Program-made: the position numbers and the translations under genes | Shown here: positions 1 to 10,927 of the stretch, in pieces | Layout: every line of letters starts with the position of its first letter | Position numbering within the stretch: the stretch's first letter is position 1 | Notes under the pieces: model-generated | Database searches by the model: none | What the model was told of the DNA's origin: nothing | What the model saw: the letters and a program-made list of their open reading frames with translations, nothing else | Assembly (NCBI GenBank): GCA_047495785.1 | Contig: JBLDXI010000021.1 | Location: 1,426,001-1,490,000, forward strand | From: Lepidodermella squamata | Taxonomy: Eukaryota; Gastrotricha | Reading direction: 5' to 3' | DNA: 64,000 nt

Positions 1-1529
1 AACACCTAGATGCGCAACGGTCGCAGATCCACACTCACGTGAATCCACCTCATTCAAGCGTGACGAACAACCAGTCAAACAAACCAAGCAACGACCGTGG
101 TAAGAAATCCGATAGCTATCATGAACCATCAAGTCAGTCTGCAAGTGTAACCGTTAATCCACCCGAAGTAAATTTGGATGAAGCTGACATCGGTATTTTT
201 TAATAATTCTATTTCTTAATTAATTTCTAATTACCATAAATTTTTGAAAAATAGATGCGCCTCAATCACAGCATTTATTGCCACTTCCAAACTCGGCCGA
301 AAGAGCTCGGCAAGCTAATTCCTCCAGATCAGAAAGAAACGAACAGCCTTCCCAGCGTGACGAATCACGATCGGACAACGAGCAACAAGAAAGTGATGAA
401 ATATCTGTTTACAACACTGGTCACAGTCAACCTGGTTACAGGCCCCGACGTCTAATTGCCGAGAAAAACGGATGGGAAGAAAATCGCGATGAAGAAACAG
501 AATCAATTCCTGATGGTCAACCTGAAAATCTAAGCGACGAAGACGAAGACCTCTCAAGTCAAAATGGCGAGGATGAAAATGCTGATGAGATCATAGCCCG
601 GTAAGAAGCCTATTCAGCATTTTTTGCATATTTTATGGCTGATTTTCTCTGCATCAGGCAACTGCCGAAACTTGTTGCTGATTTCGCCGCAAGAGATCCT
701 GCTGAGCGTATGTTTTTTTTATATGATTGATTAAATATATATTCTCTCTTTATAGTAGTTCACGTCGGTGAAATTGCCCCGGTGCTGAGGGCACTTGAGC
801 AATATGTTTCCATCGGTAAATATATCTTTTTAAAATAATATTAGCTTACTCCTTAAATGTGTTTATCTTTAGGTGCTCCGTTGAAAACCGGTGAAAATAA
901 AAAGGTCAAGGTAGGCAAATTTGGCCTGTTAGACGCCTCGGTTTGCAGTGCAGCGAAAAACGTCGGAGGGGCTGATGGCATCGCGTCAATAATGACAAAA
1001 GCATTGGATCAGGTCATTCCGCAAAATCAATTGGCTTACAAGACCCTCAACGGTCAAGTTCTTGGGGAGGGACGTACAGTCTTTCCCAAAATGAAACTCG
1101 ACGCGAGTCGAGTGGAAGCTTGCTGGGGTAAGAATGGTTTCGATCGATTTCAGCTTAGAAATTCCAACTTTAACAATACCGTAGATTTACCGTAGAAATG
1201 GTATCAGTAACAAAATTGTAATTTCAATTAAAATTTTCTGAGTTATATTTTATCGCATTTCGACAGGTCTTGCTGCCAACTACTTCCAATTCGAGGAGCG
1301 TCCCAACGGTACCTTGCGCCCCTCAAAGGCGGTTGAGAAGTTGGTCAATGTTAAGATCCAAAGCTGGCTTCAGACCAAGAGAAACAAGGCCGAGTATGAC
1401 GCAATTAGGCGTCGAATTGTCAGTGAACACAAAGCGGCGGTGGCTCAAAACAAGAAGGATCAAAGCACTAGCCGAGAACCCGGAGCTTCCGGAGTCTCCA
1501 AGCAACCGGCGGCCAAAAAGAATAAATGA
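1..1529 (+). CDS. 3' part of an acidic nuclear-type protein, BEN-like C-terminal region (partial)
   Basis: Six exons join in one frame: up to 191, 255-600, then short exons near 658-713 and 756-818, then about 873-1125 and 1267-1529. All junctions are GT-AG and the phases agree. The start lies outside the window. The first half is Ser/Asn/Gln-rich and then acidic (Glu/Asp runs near 520-600), as in disordered nuclear proteins. The second half is folded-looking: a stretch beginning KVGKFGLLDAS, then VIPQNQLAYKTLNG and FPKMKLDASRVEACW, followed by a basic helix and a Lys-rich tail ending AAKKNK. The pattern (Leu-Leu-Asp, a Gly turn, then a Lys-Leu-Asp helix) loosely recalls BEN domains of chromatin proteins, but I cannot confirm that. 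An AATAAA at 1646-1651 fits the end of this gene. The gene is real; its function is unknown. Confidence 0.7.
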
Positions 1530-2594
1530 AGCACTGTCAGCATTAATCAAACTTTCTATCGATCAATATCCAAATTTAACTGTTGTTGTTGATTTTTATA
1601 TGTATTTCAAAATGATGTAAAATTAAAGTCGGTGATAAGTATATAAATAAAACTAGGCTCTGTTTCATTTTTCTTTTATCTTTCTTCGATATATGGCACG
1701 CAGGTTAAATGAACTAATGAAGTCCAGTCAAATAATTAGCAAACCACATAGGCCGAATTCGCTGCGGCTAAATCTTCGGCCAAATTTATCTTTTCGCCAA
1801 ATTTTTCGCCTTTCCTTTGGACGAAAACTATGCAAAGCTGAAAAGCCTTCTGGCGAAATTTTGGTCTAAATTTGATGTTCGACCGCTTGGCCGAAATTTT
1901 CGAGTAAAACTTTTGGACAGTTTGGGGGTATCAAATAAACAGCCGAAACATTAAGCCGAGATTTTGGTCTTAAATTTCCGTCTGGGATGCTTCCAGTCAC
2001 ATTCTTGGGTTGACGGTCGAAATAAGATATTATGTCTGTTGAAAAAGTCCCCAAACCCCCAAAATGTCTTCTTATTTTCACATTTTCACACCCTCTGTCG
2101 GTGCTATTTAGAGAGCCGTTTAATCTGGATATTTGAGCATTTCAAGAGCTTCTCGAAAATAACGGCGCTGATTCTATCGATGGGGATTTTCCTGAGCGTC
2201 GTAGTTCTAAACTCGATTAAATCTGTAAGCTACCGGCCAGTTTTTATATTCTGGAGCGTTGCTATTTGGTTGCGAAATGGAAGAATTTAAGCTAAATAAG
2301 CAATATTGCCGAACTCCTGAATCATTTGCTTGCTGTTTGTAAAACTGAAACCCCAAAGCGCTGCCGAAGCAGACTCATGTCAAAGCATGAGATTCTGGTG
2401 TTTTTATTACAGATAACAAGAGACACATTTTTAGTTGCGTAAGTGATTGAGAATTTATTCAAATTATCACAGCCTAATTTTTATGTGGCGCATTATATTG
2501 TATCACGCTACACGTGGCACTCCAATATTAATAATATATTATCACAAATTCTCAAAATCAATCATATCAATCATAAGTACTATTTCATAAGTTT
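1530..2594. other. Intergenic, with imperfect GCCGAAATTTT-type repeats
   Basis: This lies between two convergent genes and contains both 3' ends. From about 1740 to 1990, short units such as GCGAAATTTTGGTCTAAATTT and GCCGAGATTTTGGTCTTAAATTT recur in direct orientation, and related units occur inverted. It looks like a decayed repeat. I see no gene. Confidence 0.45.
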
Positions 2595-5500
2595 TCAATC
2601 AAGCTGAACTAGAGCTGGGAAAGTTTTCAGTCGCAAGCGCTCGACCTCCTGGCGAAGAACAGCGATTTCGCTAGCTTGAGCCCGCGCAACTTCAACGAGC
2701 CGCGATCTGTTGACAACAGCGGCCATTCGGCGTCGCCGAGCTGCGTCCACCTCAAGCTCACCGCTCGTAACTTCAACCATCCTACGCTGCTCACAGACCT
2801 TGAGATTGAGGCCGTTGAGCTCGTTATCGCACTCTGAGTTGGAATTTTCTCGCGAGTATTGACCGCGTTCAACTTCACCCAGGATCTTCTTCAACCGCTC
2901 AGTCGCCTTGATGTGATACTGCTGTTGCGCGATCAAAGTCTGCTCCAACTGAGCCATTTCCTTTTGAATTCTGATTTCGTAGTCGTGGGAGAATAAGAAC
3001 TCCTGGACCTCGCGGGTTAGCCTCAAATGATCGATATCGTGAATCTTCTGATCAAGATCAGCCATCTCCATTTGAAGCCGCCGATGTTCCCATTCCAGCC
3101 GAACAATATCCCGCTTAGTCTTCTTCGCCTTTTCCATATTTGCGATTTTGACTGAACCTTTTTGAAGAATGCAGGCATTCAGTTGCTCAACAACACTTCT
3201 ATGAACTAGAACAGCGTCCGAAAATTCTGGAATGAGAGGACATTCTGGGTTGTGTTTCTTCACCTCGACCTGGCCCTGTTTTACGATGAGCTGAACTTCG
3301 AGATTTAGTATGAACCGCTCTAATTCTCCCTCCAATCTCGCGACATCCATGGTTAATTTATCAATATCTTGTCGAATGGTTTCCTCATCTTGAAGGCGAT
3401 GGGCTAGGTACGCCTGAGATTCGGCCTGAGCGATTGCTTGCTCCTTGATTTTGAACTCTTTTTCGATTTTCTGGCGACGATAATCACACAAGCGACGCCA
3501 GATGTGGGGTTCGATTCCTTCCGGGCAATTTATGTCTCGATCCAGTTCACTCATAGCAGATTCGAGTTGCGCATTGACCTGTTGCTGCTGGGTCGCCGAA
3601 GCTGGGCGTTCAGCGAACGGATTTCCAGTACCAGCCGCGTTAGCCATAGCTTGAATTAACTGTGCTCCAGTTTTCAAGCCTTTCGGCCGTTTTCTGAACT
3701 GGCGAACCAGTAAATCGGCATGCTGCGCGTTCACATCGCCGAATTCACGCCGGAAACCTTTCTCCAGAATTTTGTCCTCAGCAACTAGAACGTCGTAAAC
3801 CTCCTGCGATTCGCTCAACAATTTACGAGCATCTGCCACGTTTTTCTGGGCTAGCAACAGCCCGGTACGTTTCGCCTCCAGCCGGCGGCGTAGTTCGTCG
3901 ATCTGCGCGACAAACGCGTCTTCAATCACGAGTTCAAGTTGGATTCGGGAGATTTTCAACTCCTCCTGATGGATAGCCATCTCAGTCTTGAGTTTACGCT
4001 TGAAAAGGTCACTTAGCAATTCTTCGTAAGCCGCAACTGATTCGACAACCTGTTGACGGAGTTTCTTCGCCTCGACATCTACGACTTTGCGATATTTCTC
4101 ACGTTCCTCCTGCAGTTCTTTCGAACGTTTGAAGTAGTCAGATGCGATTTTTTGCTCCTCTTCGTTCCATTCGTTGTCCGGTTTGCCTTCTGAGATGAAC
4201 ACAGGGGTCACAACTTCTTTACGAAGTTCGTCCTCCTTTTTCACCTCTAAAACACCACCCATCATGTCCATGAGGCCTCGCTCACGAGGATTATCGCCAC
4301 GCTCTCGAAGCAATCGTTCCTTCTCTGCTTTAGCGGCTTCCTCCAGCTTTTTACGTTCGGCTGGCGAGACCCATCTTTCGGCCGGAACTTCGGAATCTTG
4401 AACGTTGAACAACTGCTCGGTATCCTCAGCCGCGGCTGGGTGGGGCTCGTATTGAACCAAATTTTCACTCGCGGGACGTTTGTCGAAAACCTCGATCAAA
4501 TCCTGAATTTGACGCAATCGACGATTTCGCTCGTTGATCTTCGACATTTCGTTCTCTTTACGCCGGCAAGCCTCTTCGAATTCCTTGTTAAACGACTCTT
4601 TGATTTGATAAATGCAGTCTTTCATCAACGCAATCTGGCACAGCTTTTGATCGCGGGTTTGAAGCGCGAACTGGTCGTAGTAAAGACGGCAATCAGCCCC
4701 GAATTGGCTGGCAAATGAGCCTTGTTGATTCATTGCCTGCATTTTGTTCGCGGGCGGCACGACATCCTCTGACAGATCGCCCGGACCTTCAGCTGCCCCA
4801 CCCTGGCCTCCAGCAGCGCCGGAAGCGTCGCCTTCATCGCCGCCTGCACCTTGGTCTGCAGCAGCTTCTTGCGGCCGGTCACTCACGCGAGTCTAAGGAA
4901 AATTTAAAAAAATTTAATCACTAAATAAATTACTAGTTTTTATGCCGAAGGTTCAAAGCGCCCAAAGCTAATAAAATAAACAGTACCCGTTCATCTATTT
5001 AAAAACCTCTACGAATGGGGACAGAATTCGATCTCGCGCTAATTAATTTATCAAAAAATTACCTTGAACTCGGCCAATTCGCACTCGCGAAGTTTGCGAA
5101 TCATGTCAAGAGCCGCTAGTTCATCTGACGTTTTTTCTTTCATCGGGTAGTTATTGACTCGCAGTTGAGATGTCATGCCTCGAATCCCCTTCGACTTGAC
5201 CTTCAACGTATCTAAGCATTCTTTTTTGATGCGTTGAATGTACGTCAAACGAGCCGCTATTTCGGCCTCGAGTTGCTGCTTCAATTTCTTAGCAGCAACA
5301 TCACCTTCCTGCAAGAGGCGAGTCTGCTCAGCAGAGTCGAGATCAAATTCTTGGTGATCAAGCTTTTCAAGGTCTGGCTTGTTACTATTCTCAGACATCA
5401 TCGCGTGTAAGCGTTCGCGAATTTTGACTAAATTTGCGAGAATTTTGGTTTTCTGATCACATACACGCTCGTCATCGGCGTGAATAGCTCGAGCTGTCAG

Positions 5501-8500
5501 CGATTCAACAGCTGTTGCATCGGGCGGAAGCTTGACGGCTGGAACCTCGTAAACTGAAGGTCCATACGGAAGTTCCTTACTTTGATCCGGCCCCGAAGCC
5601 AGCTGCTTATTATCGCCACGATCATCGCGTTTGCGCGGCGGCAAATAAACTGGCATAGATTCTAGAACGCGGACTTCGCGACCGGCTAGGTCTCGACAAC
5701 GAGATCGCCACGCGTCGAAAAATTTACGACTATCTTCGTTATTTTGGGCCCAGCCATTCGGTGGGGTTTGCTCCGAGCTTCGCATCGATCGGCCTGAGGA
5801 CGTACGCTTGAAGCCGAACTGCATGATGACTGCAGAGCCATCGCGGCCGGCTGCCATTAAATACCGATTATCAGCCGAGCATTTCACGCTAATAGGCAAG
5901 GTTCCGCCAAATCTGATGTCGACAGGGGGGCACAGCGACATGGCTTGACTTTGAGAGTGGTCATCTGGGTTCAAGATGGCAATGTGACCATCGCTTCGAG
6001 TGACAATCAACCATCTCGAATCAGGTGATTTGGTCAAAAAACTCAGTTGCGTCGGATCTCCTGCCGGGGCGTTTCCGTAGTCCAATGGTTGCAAGGTTTC
6101 TATTGGCACATTGGAGGCCGATGAGCCATCGGCTGCTGCTACAGGGGCCGGTTGCTGCAAAACAGTGCTGATTAAAGCAGAGAGTGAAAAATTAGCCAAG
6201 CGTCCAGTTGCGGCGACTAAGGTGATAAGGCGATGATGATCGACCATCGTCATGGCCGTGGAAGGCGTGGATAAGCCGATTATAATGCGACCCAAGACAG
6301 ATTCTTTGAATTCACGTCTGATTTGATGAACATACAAATCGGGAGACGCTGCCGGACACAATAAAAATTAAACTAAGTTTAATTTCATGACAATAAACTA
6401 TACCTTGTTTCAATTTCGTAGCGTCCAGCTGGTAAAGAGCAACCTTAGCAAATTGGTTAGGACCAAGATGCTGAATTGGTTGCTTTGGCTGCGCTCTTTC
6501 TTCCAATGGCTTGAAACCAACTGCTACGCTAACTTTGCCCTCGACAGTATCAGCAGTCGACAGAACAGTGAAAGAACCTGGAAATGGATCCCCAGGTAAC
6601 GATGTGTAGCCAATGATCTGGAACGATTTTGCAGGACGGGTATCAATGACGAACATAACATTATCAGTTGTTACGGCAACAAGCAGTTGAGCGAAAGCGT
6701 CGAATTTCAAGCCGACAATCGCCTTCCTTGAAAGCCGGTTAACGCTTACAAGCCGTGGCGTTTGAAGTGTTGAAAGATCAACGAAATGCAATTCTCCAGT
6801 TTGAGTGCCGACCACTGCCAATCGGAAAGCTGGACAAGAAGCCATGATACTCCACTAAACGATTCAAAATTTAAAATCTGAATCCTAAAGCTGCAAAATA
6901 CTCACCTCCATTTCAGTTCCATCATCGCGTTTCGGGAGAAAAATTGCTCCCAGCTGGTGAAGATTTTGGCTGATGTCCCAAGTCTGAACACAGCCGCCGC
7001 TCGTCAGAACCACGGCGATGTCTGGTTCAGTCCCCACCGGCTCAATCGCCACAACACTTCCGGCCCCGAGGTGAAACGTCGATATAAACGGTTTTTTAAA
7101 AGCCGCAGCATGTCGTGGGTTTTCAACCATCGCATTAAGTGCCAAAAGCTCTTTTACATTGAGGGAATAAAGTGCTCTAGCAGGTTGATCAGATGCTTCG
7201 CCTTTACCACTATTTGTGCGATCCATTTCGTTGTTTGGTAATGATTGATTGAACTCGGGCAACATGAGAACGCTGCGATTGCTGGTAAAAATGGCAAGGT
7301 GGTCATAGTGCGGAGAGAATGCTGCTGCGCTAATGCCATTTGCGCCAGTATCAAGTTCAGTCAACTTTTTGAAAGGAGTGACCGGCTGTATAGCTCTTAG
7401 TAGGCCCGTCTTGCTACCATAGCAAAGGATAGCAGAGCCATGAACGAGAATTCTGTCGATCTCTCCGGGCTGTGGTCGCCAAATATCTTCAGCTGTCTCA
7501 GCGCGATCGCTATCGACATGTTCCGTGTTTGAGGGACGCAAGACACAACGGAAACTATAAGCAAAACGAGTACGATTCGCAGTGCGTGGGGTATAGGGAA
7601 GATTTTGCTCAGCCGCCGAAACATTATCATAAGTCGCTGCAAAAGTAACCGCTAGAAGATGCCCAGATTTACAAGCAACTAGCAGCTCATTTCTGCCGTT
7701 GAATGCTACATATGCGGCAGAGAGTCTTGTGCGATCAAACGGTTCTTCTTCAAATTCTTCAGCATAATTTTCTACCAATTCCGACATGGCGAATCTCGGA
7801 ATCTCGATTTGATTTAGCTTCTGAGTATTAGTCAATCCACTTCCCCCCATAGACAAATCTGTTTGAATTGGTCTCGGGGATTTATCAGCTCTCTCATTCG
7901 ATGGATTGTTTGCAAATGTTGTAACACTGCGTCCGGCAGCTAGATCAACTTCACTAACACCCGTCGCCACAGCATCGTCAATAAACGGCAGACGAATATC
8001 ACTATTAGCAAATGACGAACATGAATGAAACATAGAGCATGACATCTAATGCATTTACTTTCTTCTGAGCATATACGATTTTGATGACTGCTCTATGTTC
8101 CAAAACGTAACACGACCAGTCTCAGCAGAAACTATGGAAAGTTGGTGCCAGTTGCCCGGATTGAATGAAATGCAACTTGGGTGAACATCCATGTCATACT
8201 CTGCTTCTGCCAATTTCGTGCCAGTGTACGCATCCCTATATAGAGAAAGCAAGGTTTTTTTGAATATTCGGCATTCGGCAAGCGTAAAGCATAAAGCTTA
8301 CCAGATGGCAACTTTGAATTCGGGCACTCCGGAACATGCAGCCAAATAAACAGAATTTGAAAATGCAAGTTGAAGGTATTCGAGTTGAGCAACTCCTACA
8401 TGAAGTAATGAAGTTAATTTGGAAATAAATCTTCATTAAGTAACTGGGAATGTTCACCGTCAACTTCTGATAGTAGTTTGCATTCGGGGTACTGAAATAT

Positions 8501-8788
8501 TTGCAACTTGGGCTTGATTCCCTTTTCAGCCACAGCAAAAAGATGATACTCGGTGTGAACAGCCGCAATATCTACATTTCGCAGCTTTACGGGTCGAAAT
8601 ACCGACAATTCACCAGATTCCACTTTGAGAAAAATTACTCCACTGCTTGAATATGTAAGAAGTGTATCTTCATCAACAAATGAGAGCAATTTATTTCGTC
8701 CATCCAGAGTGAACCTTGGGTGTAGATGAAAAAATATAATATGAGAGCGTTTATTAATTTCATCTTACTTCAATTCCAAGTTCGACAT
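2595..8788 (-). CDS. CFAP43: Cilia- and flagella-associated WD-repeat protein, CFAP43 type
   Basis: This is an axonemal protein; the CFAP43/CFAP44 pair tethers inner-arm dynein f and is needed for sperm flagella. About eight exons give roughly 1,900 residues. I place the start at 8788: a 20-nt exon (8788-8769) splices to 8714-8458, then 8395-8302, then about 8239-8060, then long exons of about 8045-6905, 6845-6405, 6356-5064 and 4885-2595. The N-terminal half carries WD-type beta-propeller motifs (FAVAEKG...LQIFQYPE; QLEYLQLAF; CISFNPGNWHQL; MASCPAFRLAVVG; FVIDTRPAKSFQ). The C-terminal 760 residues are almost entirely charged coiled coil, with family-like stretches (IWRRLCDYRRQKIEKEF; LVHRSVVEQLN; LEWEHRRLQMEM). 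A Gly/Ala/Glu linker begins the last exon. The NWHQL and ARPSKSF-type motifs favour CFAP43 over its paralogue CFAP44, but the choice is from memory. Human CFAP43 is about 1,665 residues, so this copy is longer. Confidence 0.75.
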
Positions 8789-9834
8789 TTTGGCGCAACG
8801 TAGAATATGGCACAACAGTAGGTACCGCTCGTGGTGAAACCGGCTAGATGGATCCACGGCCCACAAGATAAATTGACGCGTTGTCATGGCAATCAAAAAC
8901 ATCGAGAACACATTAAAAGGTTAAAATTAATTTTATGCTATCCTCTTATAGCAGTATATGTCAAGATTTTATTTTGAAAATTTAAAACCCCGCGTAGCCT
9001 ATCGTCTGCTCGTCTCGTTTTTCGGTCTTGCTCCCGTCGAGATCCTTGCGACTTGCGATCAAGTGGTATCGAGTATCGACTGGTATTTGGTATTGCACTT
9101 GGGTGCTTTTTAGCTCTATGTTTTTTGCCTGATAATATGCGACTTTCGATTCGATTTTCTAATATGAATCTCCCCTCGGAGTGCTCTGAGAAACGTTTGA
9201 CATCCTCAGTCAGACCAGTCAGCTCGGCAGAAGGGTTGTGCAGCCAGTTAAGTCCTCTCGTATGCTAGCCATACTAGCCATTACGCTGATCATGCCGTTG
9301 AGCCGTTAGCGGCAACAGGCTTGCCAGTATCCAGCCCTACGCTGCTTGGAAATGAAGTTTGCGTTAACAGGAATCGCACAGTTTGCTTTTCTTCTGATTC
9401 ATCGCAGTAACGTTCACGGTTCACGGTACCAACGATCTGTTGACCCATCTCAACTAAGTAATCTCAAAAATGTCATTTGGGGAATTGTCGGGCGATAGGC
9501 TGCACTGAACTAAAAGCGTCAGCTGCGGCCGGTTTATTGATCCTGAAAGTCTTCGCTGGGACCCACTGCAGTCATTTAAGACTACACTGGATCGCTTTCA
9601 TTTGACTTGATGACATTATCCGGCTGCGATTTTCTTGGAGTTGTTTACTTGGGCCAACGTCCATGCCTTGGTCCTTAGTCTTTCATAACTCTTACATAAA
9701 TCATGTGGATGTTTGACATTTGAAGGTAACAGTCACCTTATTGTTATTTAATCGATTGCCAAGTGTTGCACAATGCGCTTTTTGAAGGGTTGATCCTGAA
9801 TTTTCTTGAATTAATGATATTTTAGGGTTTAATA
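8789..9834. other. Divergent intergenic region between the CFAP43-like gene and the BCL7-like gene
   Basis: This probably contains both promoters. A 71-codon open frame at 9053-9268 has no domain, no signal peptide of note and no splice context, so I do not call it a gene. A pyrimidine-rich TTTTAG stands just before the BCL7-like ATG (about 9820), which could be an intron or trans-splice acceptor. Confidence 0.4.
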
Positions 9835-10291
9835 ATGTTTGGAGTTCCCAGATTACGTGCCGAAACTCGCCATCGGCTTAAGGAAGAACTCAAGCGTGTC
9901 ATTCAAACTGCTCATCGTGTTCGCCATTGGGAGAAAAAATGGGTTAGTATGCCGGACACTAATCTACAGGTCTACAAGTGGGTGCCGATAATAACTCCTG
10001 AGACGGCTGTTTCGGCTAGCCCTGGGTCTGCTGCTCGCCGCACGCCTACTCAGTCTGGTAAGACAAATTGCTGACGATTTTGATCGTTTCCTTAGCCTAT
10101 TTTCATTAGGTGGACGGCCAGGCAGCAGAATCGGTACTGCAACCATCACTCCGAGGGCGTCTCTTGGCGTTGACGAGAGCTCTTCATCTCAGGCGAATAT
10201 TAACGATGCTTCAATGAATGAAACATCCAATGCTCAGGCCCCTTCTGATAACATCAATGACAATGCATCCGACTCATTCAGGCAGCGATAG
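9835..10291 (+). CDS. BCL7: BCL7-family subunit of the BAF (SWI/SNF) chromatin-remodelling complex
   Basis: Two exons, 9835-10057 and 10110-10291, split by a 52-bp GT-AG intron inside a Gly codon, give 134 residues. Residues 4-52 carry the family signature: a basic RAETR start, a helix rich in Lys/Arg ending in VRHWEKKWV, then DTNLQVYKWVPI. This block binds the nucleosome acidic patch in BCL7 proteins and defines the family. The rest is a short low-complexity Ser/Asn/Asp tail, much shorter than in vertebrates (about 210 residues) but typical of invertebrate copies. It is a nuclear protein, expected to be an accessory BAF/PBAF subunit. The next gene on the same strand starts only 161 bp after its stop. 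Confidence 0.9.
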
Positions 10292-10452
10292 TTTCATTAT
10301 TACCTATTTGCATTCTGAATTTCATGTGTTGTAATTTTTGGCGTCTTCGTCTTTTGTTATTATTGTAATCATGTTCCTTAGATGTTGAAATTCATTAAAA
10401 CCTTGAAAAGGGAAAATACTTATCTTTTCTCATCCTAGTTATTACTTTAAAG

Positions 10453-10862
10453 ATGGTAGAACCTGGCTATTCGACTAGAACGTTTCGAATCTCGAGTAAT
10501 ACGAATGTGCTTTACGTAACAGTCGTTAGCCATTCCGAAAAGCGGTCTAATGTTGTTCTTATCACTAACGAAAGCGGCAATGTTGAAAGTTTGGCTGCCG
10601 CTACTCTATCCCGTAGCCAGGACTCATTACATCCACGAGTCGTATCTACTTCACTATTTGGCGAGTCAACCTCTTCGATGGAATGCGGGATGGCACAGCG
10701 CCTAAGTGAGCTTCTAGCTGAATGAAAAAACGTTTATAATTTGCCAAACTAATTTTAGCCCGTCGGTTGCAACGCCCTGTTTTCGTATCCTGCTCCTGTG
10801 AAATACCAACTGCCGTTGCCGGTGATATCGAGCGTTTGGTTCTCGAAACTGTTTCATGTTGA
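10453..10862 (+). CDS. PSMG4: Proteasome assembly chaperone 4
   Basis: Two exons, 10453-10705 and 10759-10862, with a 53-bp GT-AG intron; the split codon restores QRLTRRLQRPVFVSC. The product is 118 residues (human about 123). PSMG4 pairs with PSMG3 and helps order alpha-ring assembly of the 20S proteasome in the cytosol. The recognisable core is VVSTSLFGESTS...MAQRL, matching the family PVSTSLLGDTS...LAQRL, followed by a strand PVFVSC and a final helix IERLVLETV. N-terminal strands (FRISSNTNVLYVTVV) suit the small beta-sandwich. The first half is divergent, as is usual for this fast-evolving family. It lies 161 bp downstream of the BCL7-like gene on the same strand. Reading through the intron would give a premature stop, so splicing is required. 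Confidence 0.85.
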
Positions 10863-10927
10863 ACTGTGATACGCATGCAAAGTTTATTTAGATGAAAATG
10901 TAAAAATCTAGAAAGTAAAAGTGAATT

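Noticed and set aside
3505-3530. GGGTTCGATTCC resembling a tRNA B-box
   Set aside because: It lies inside the CFAP43 coding exon and has no matching A-box or cloverleaf around it.
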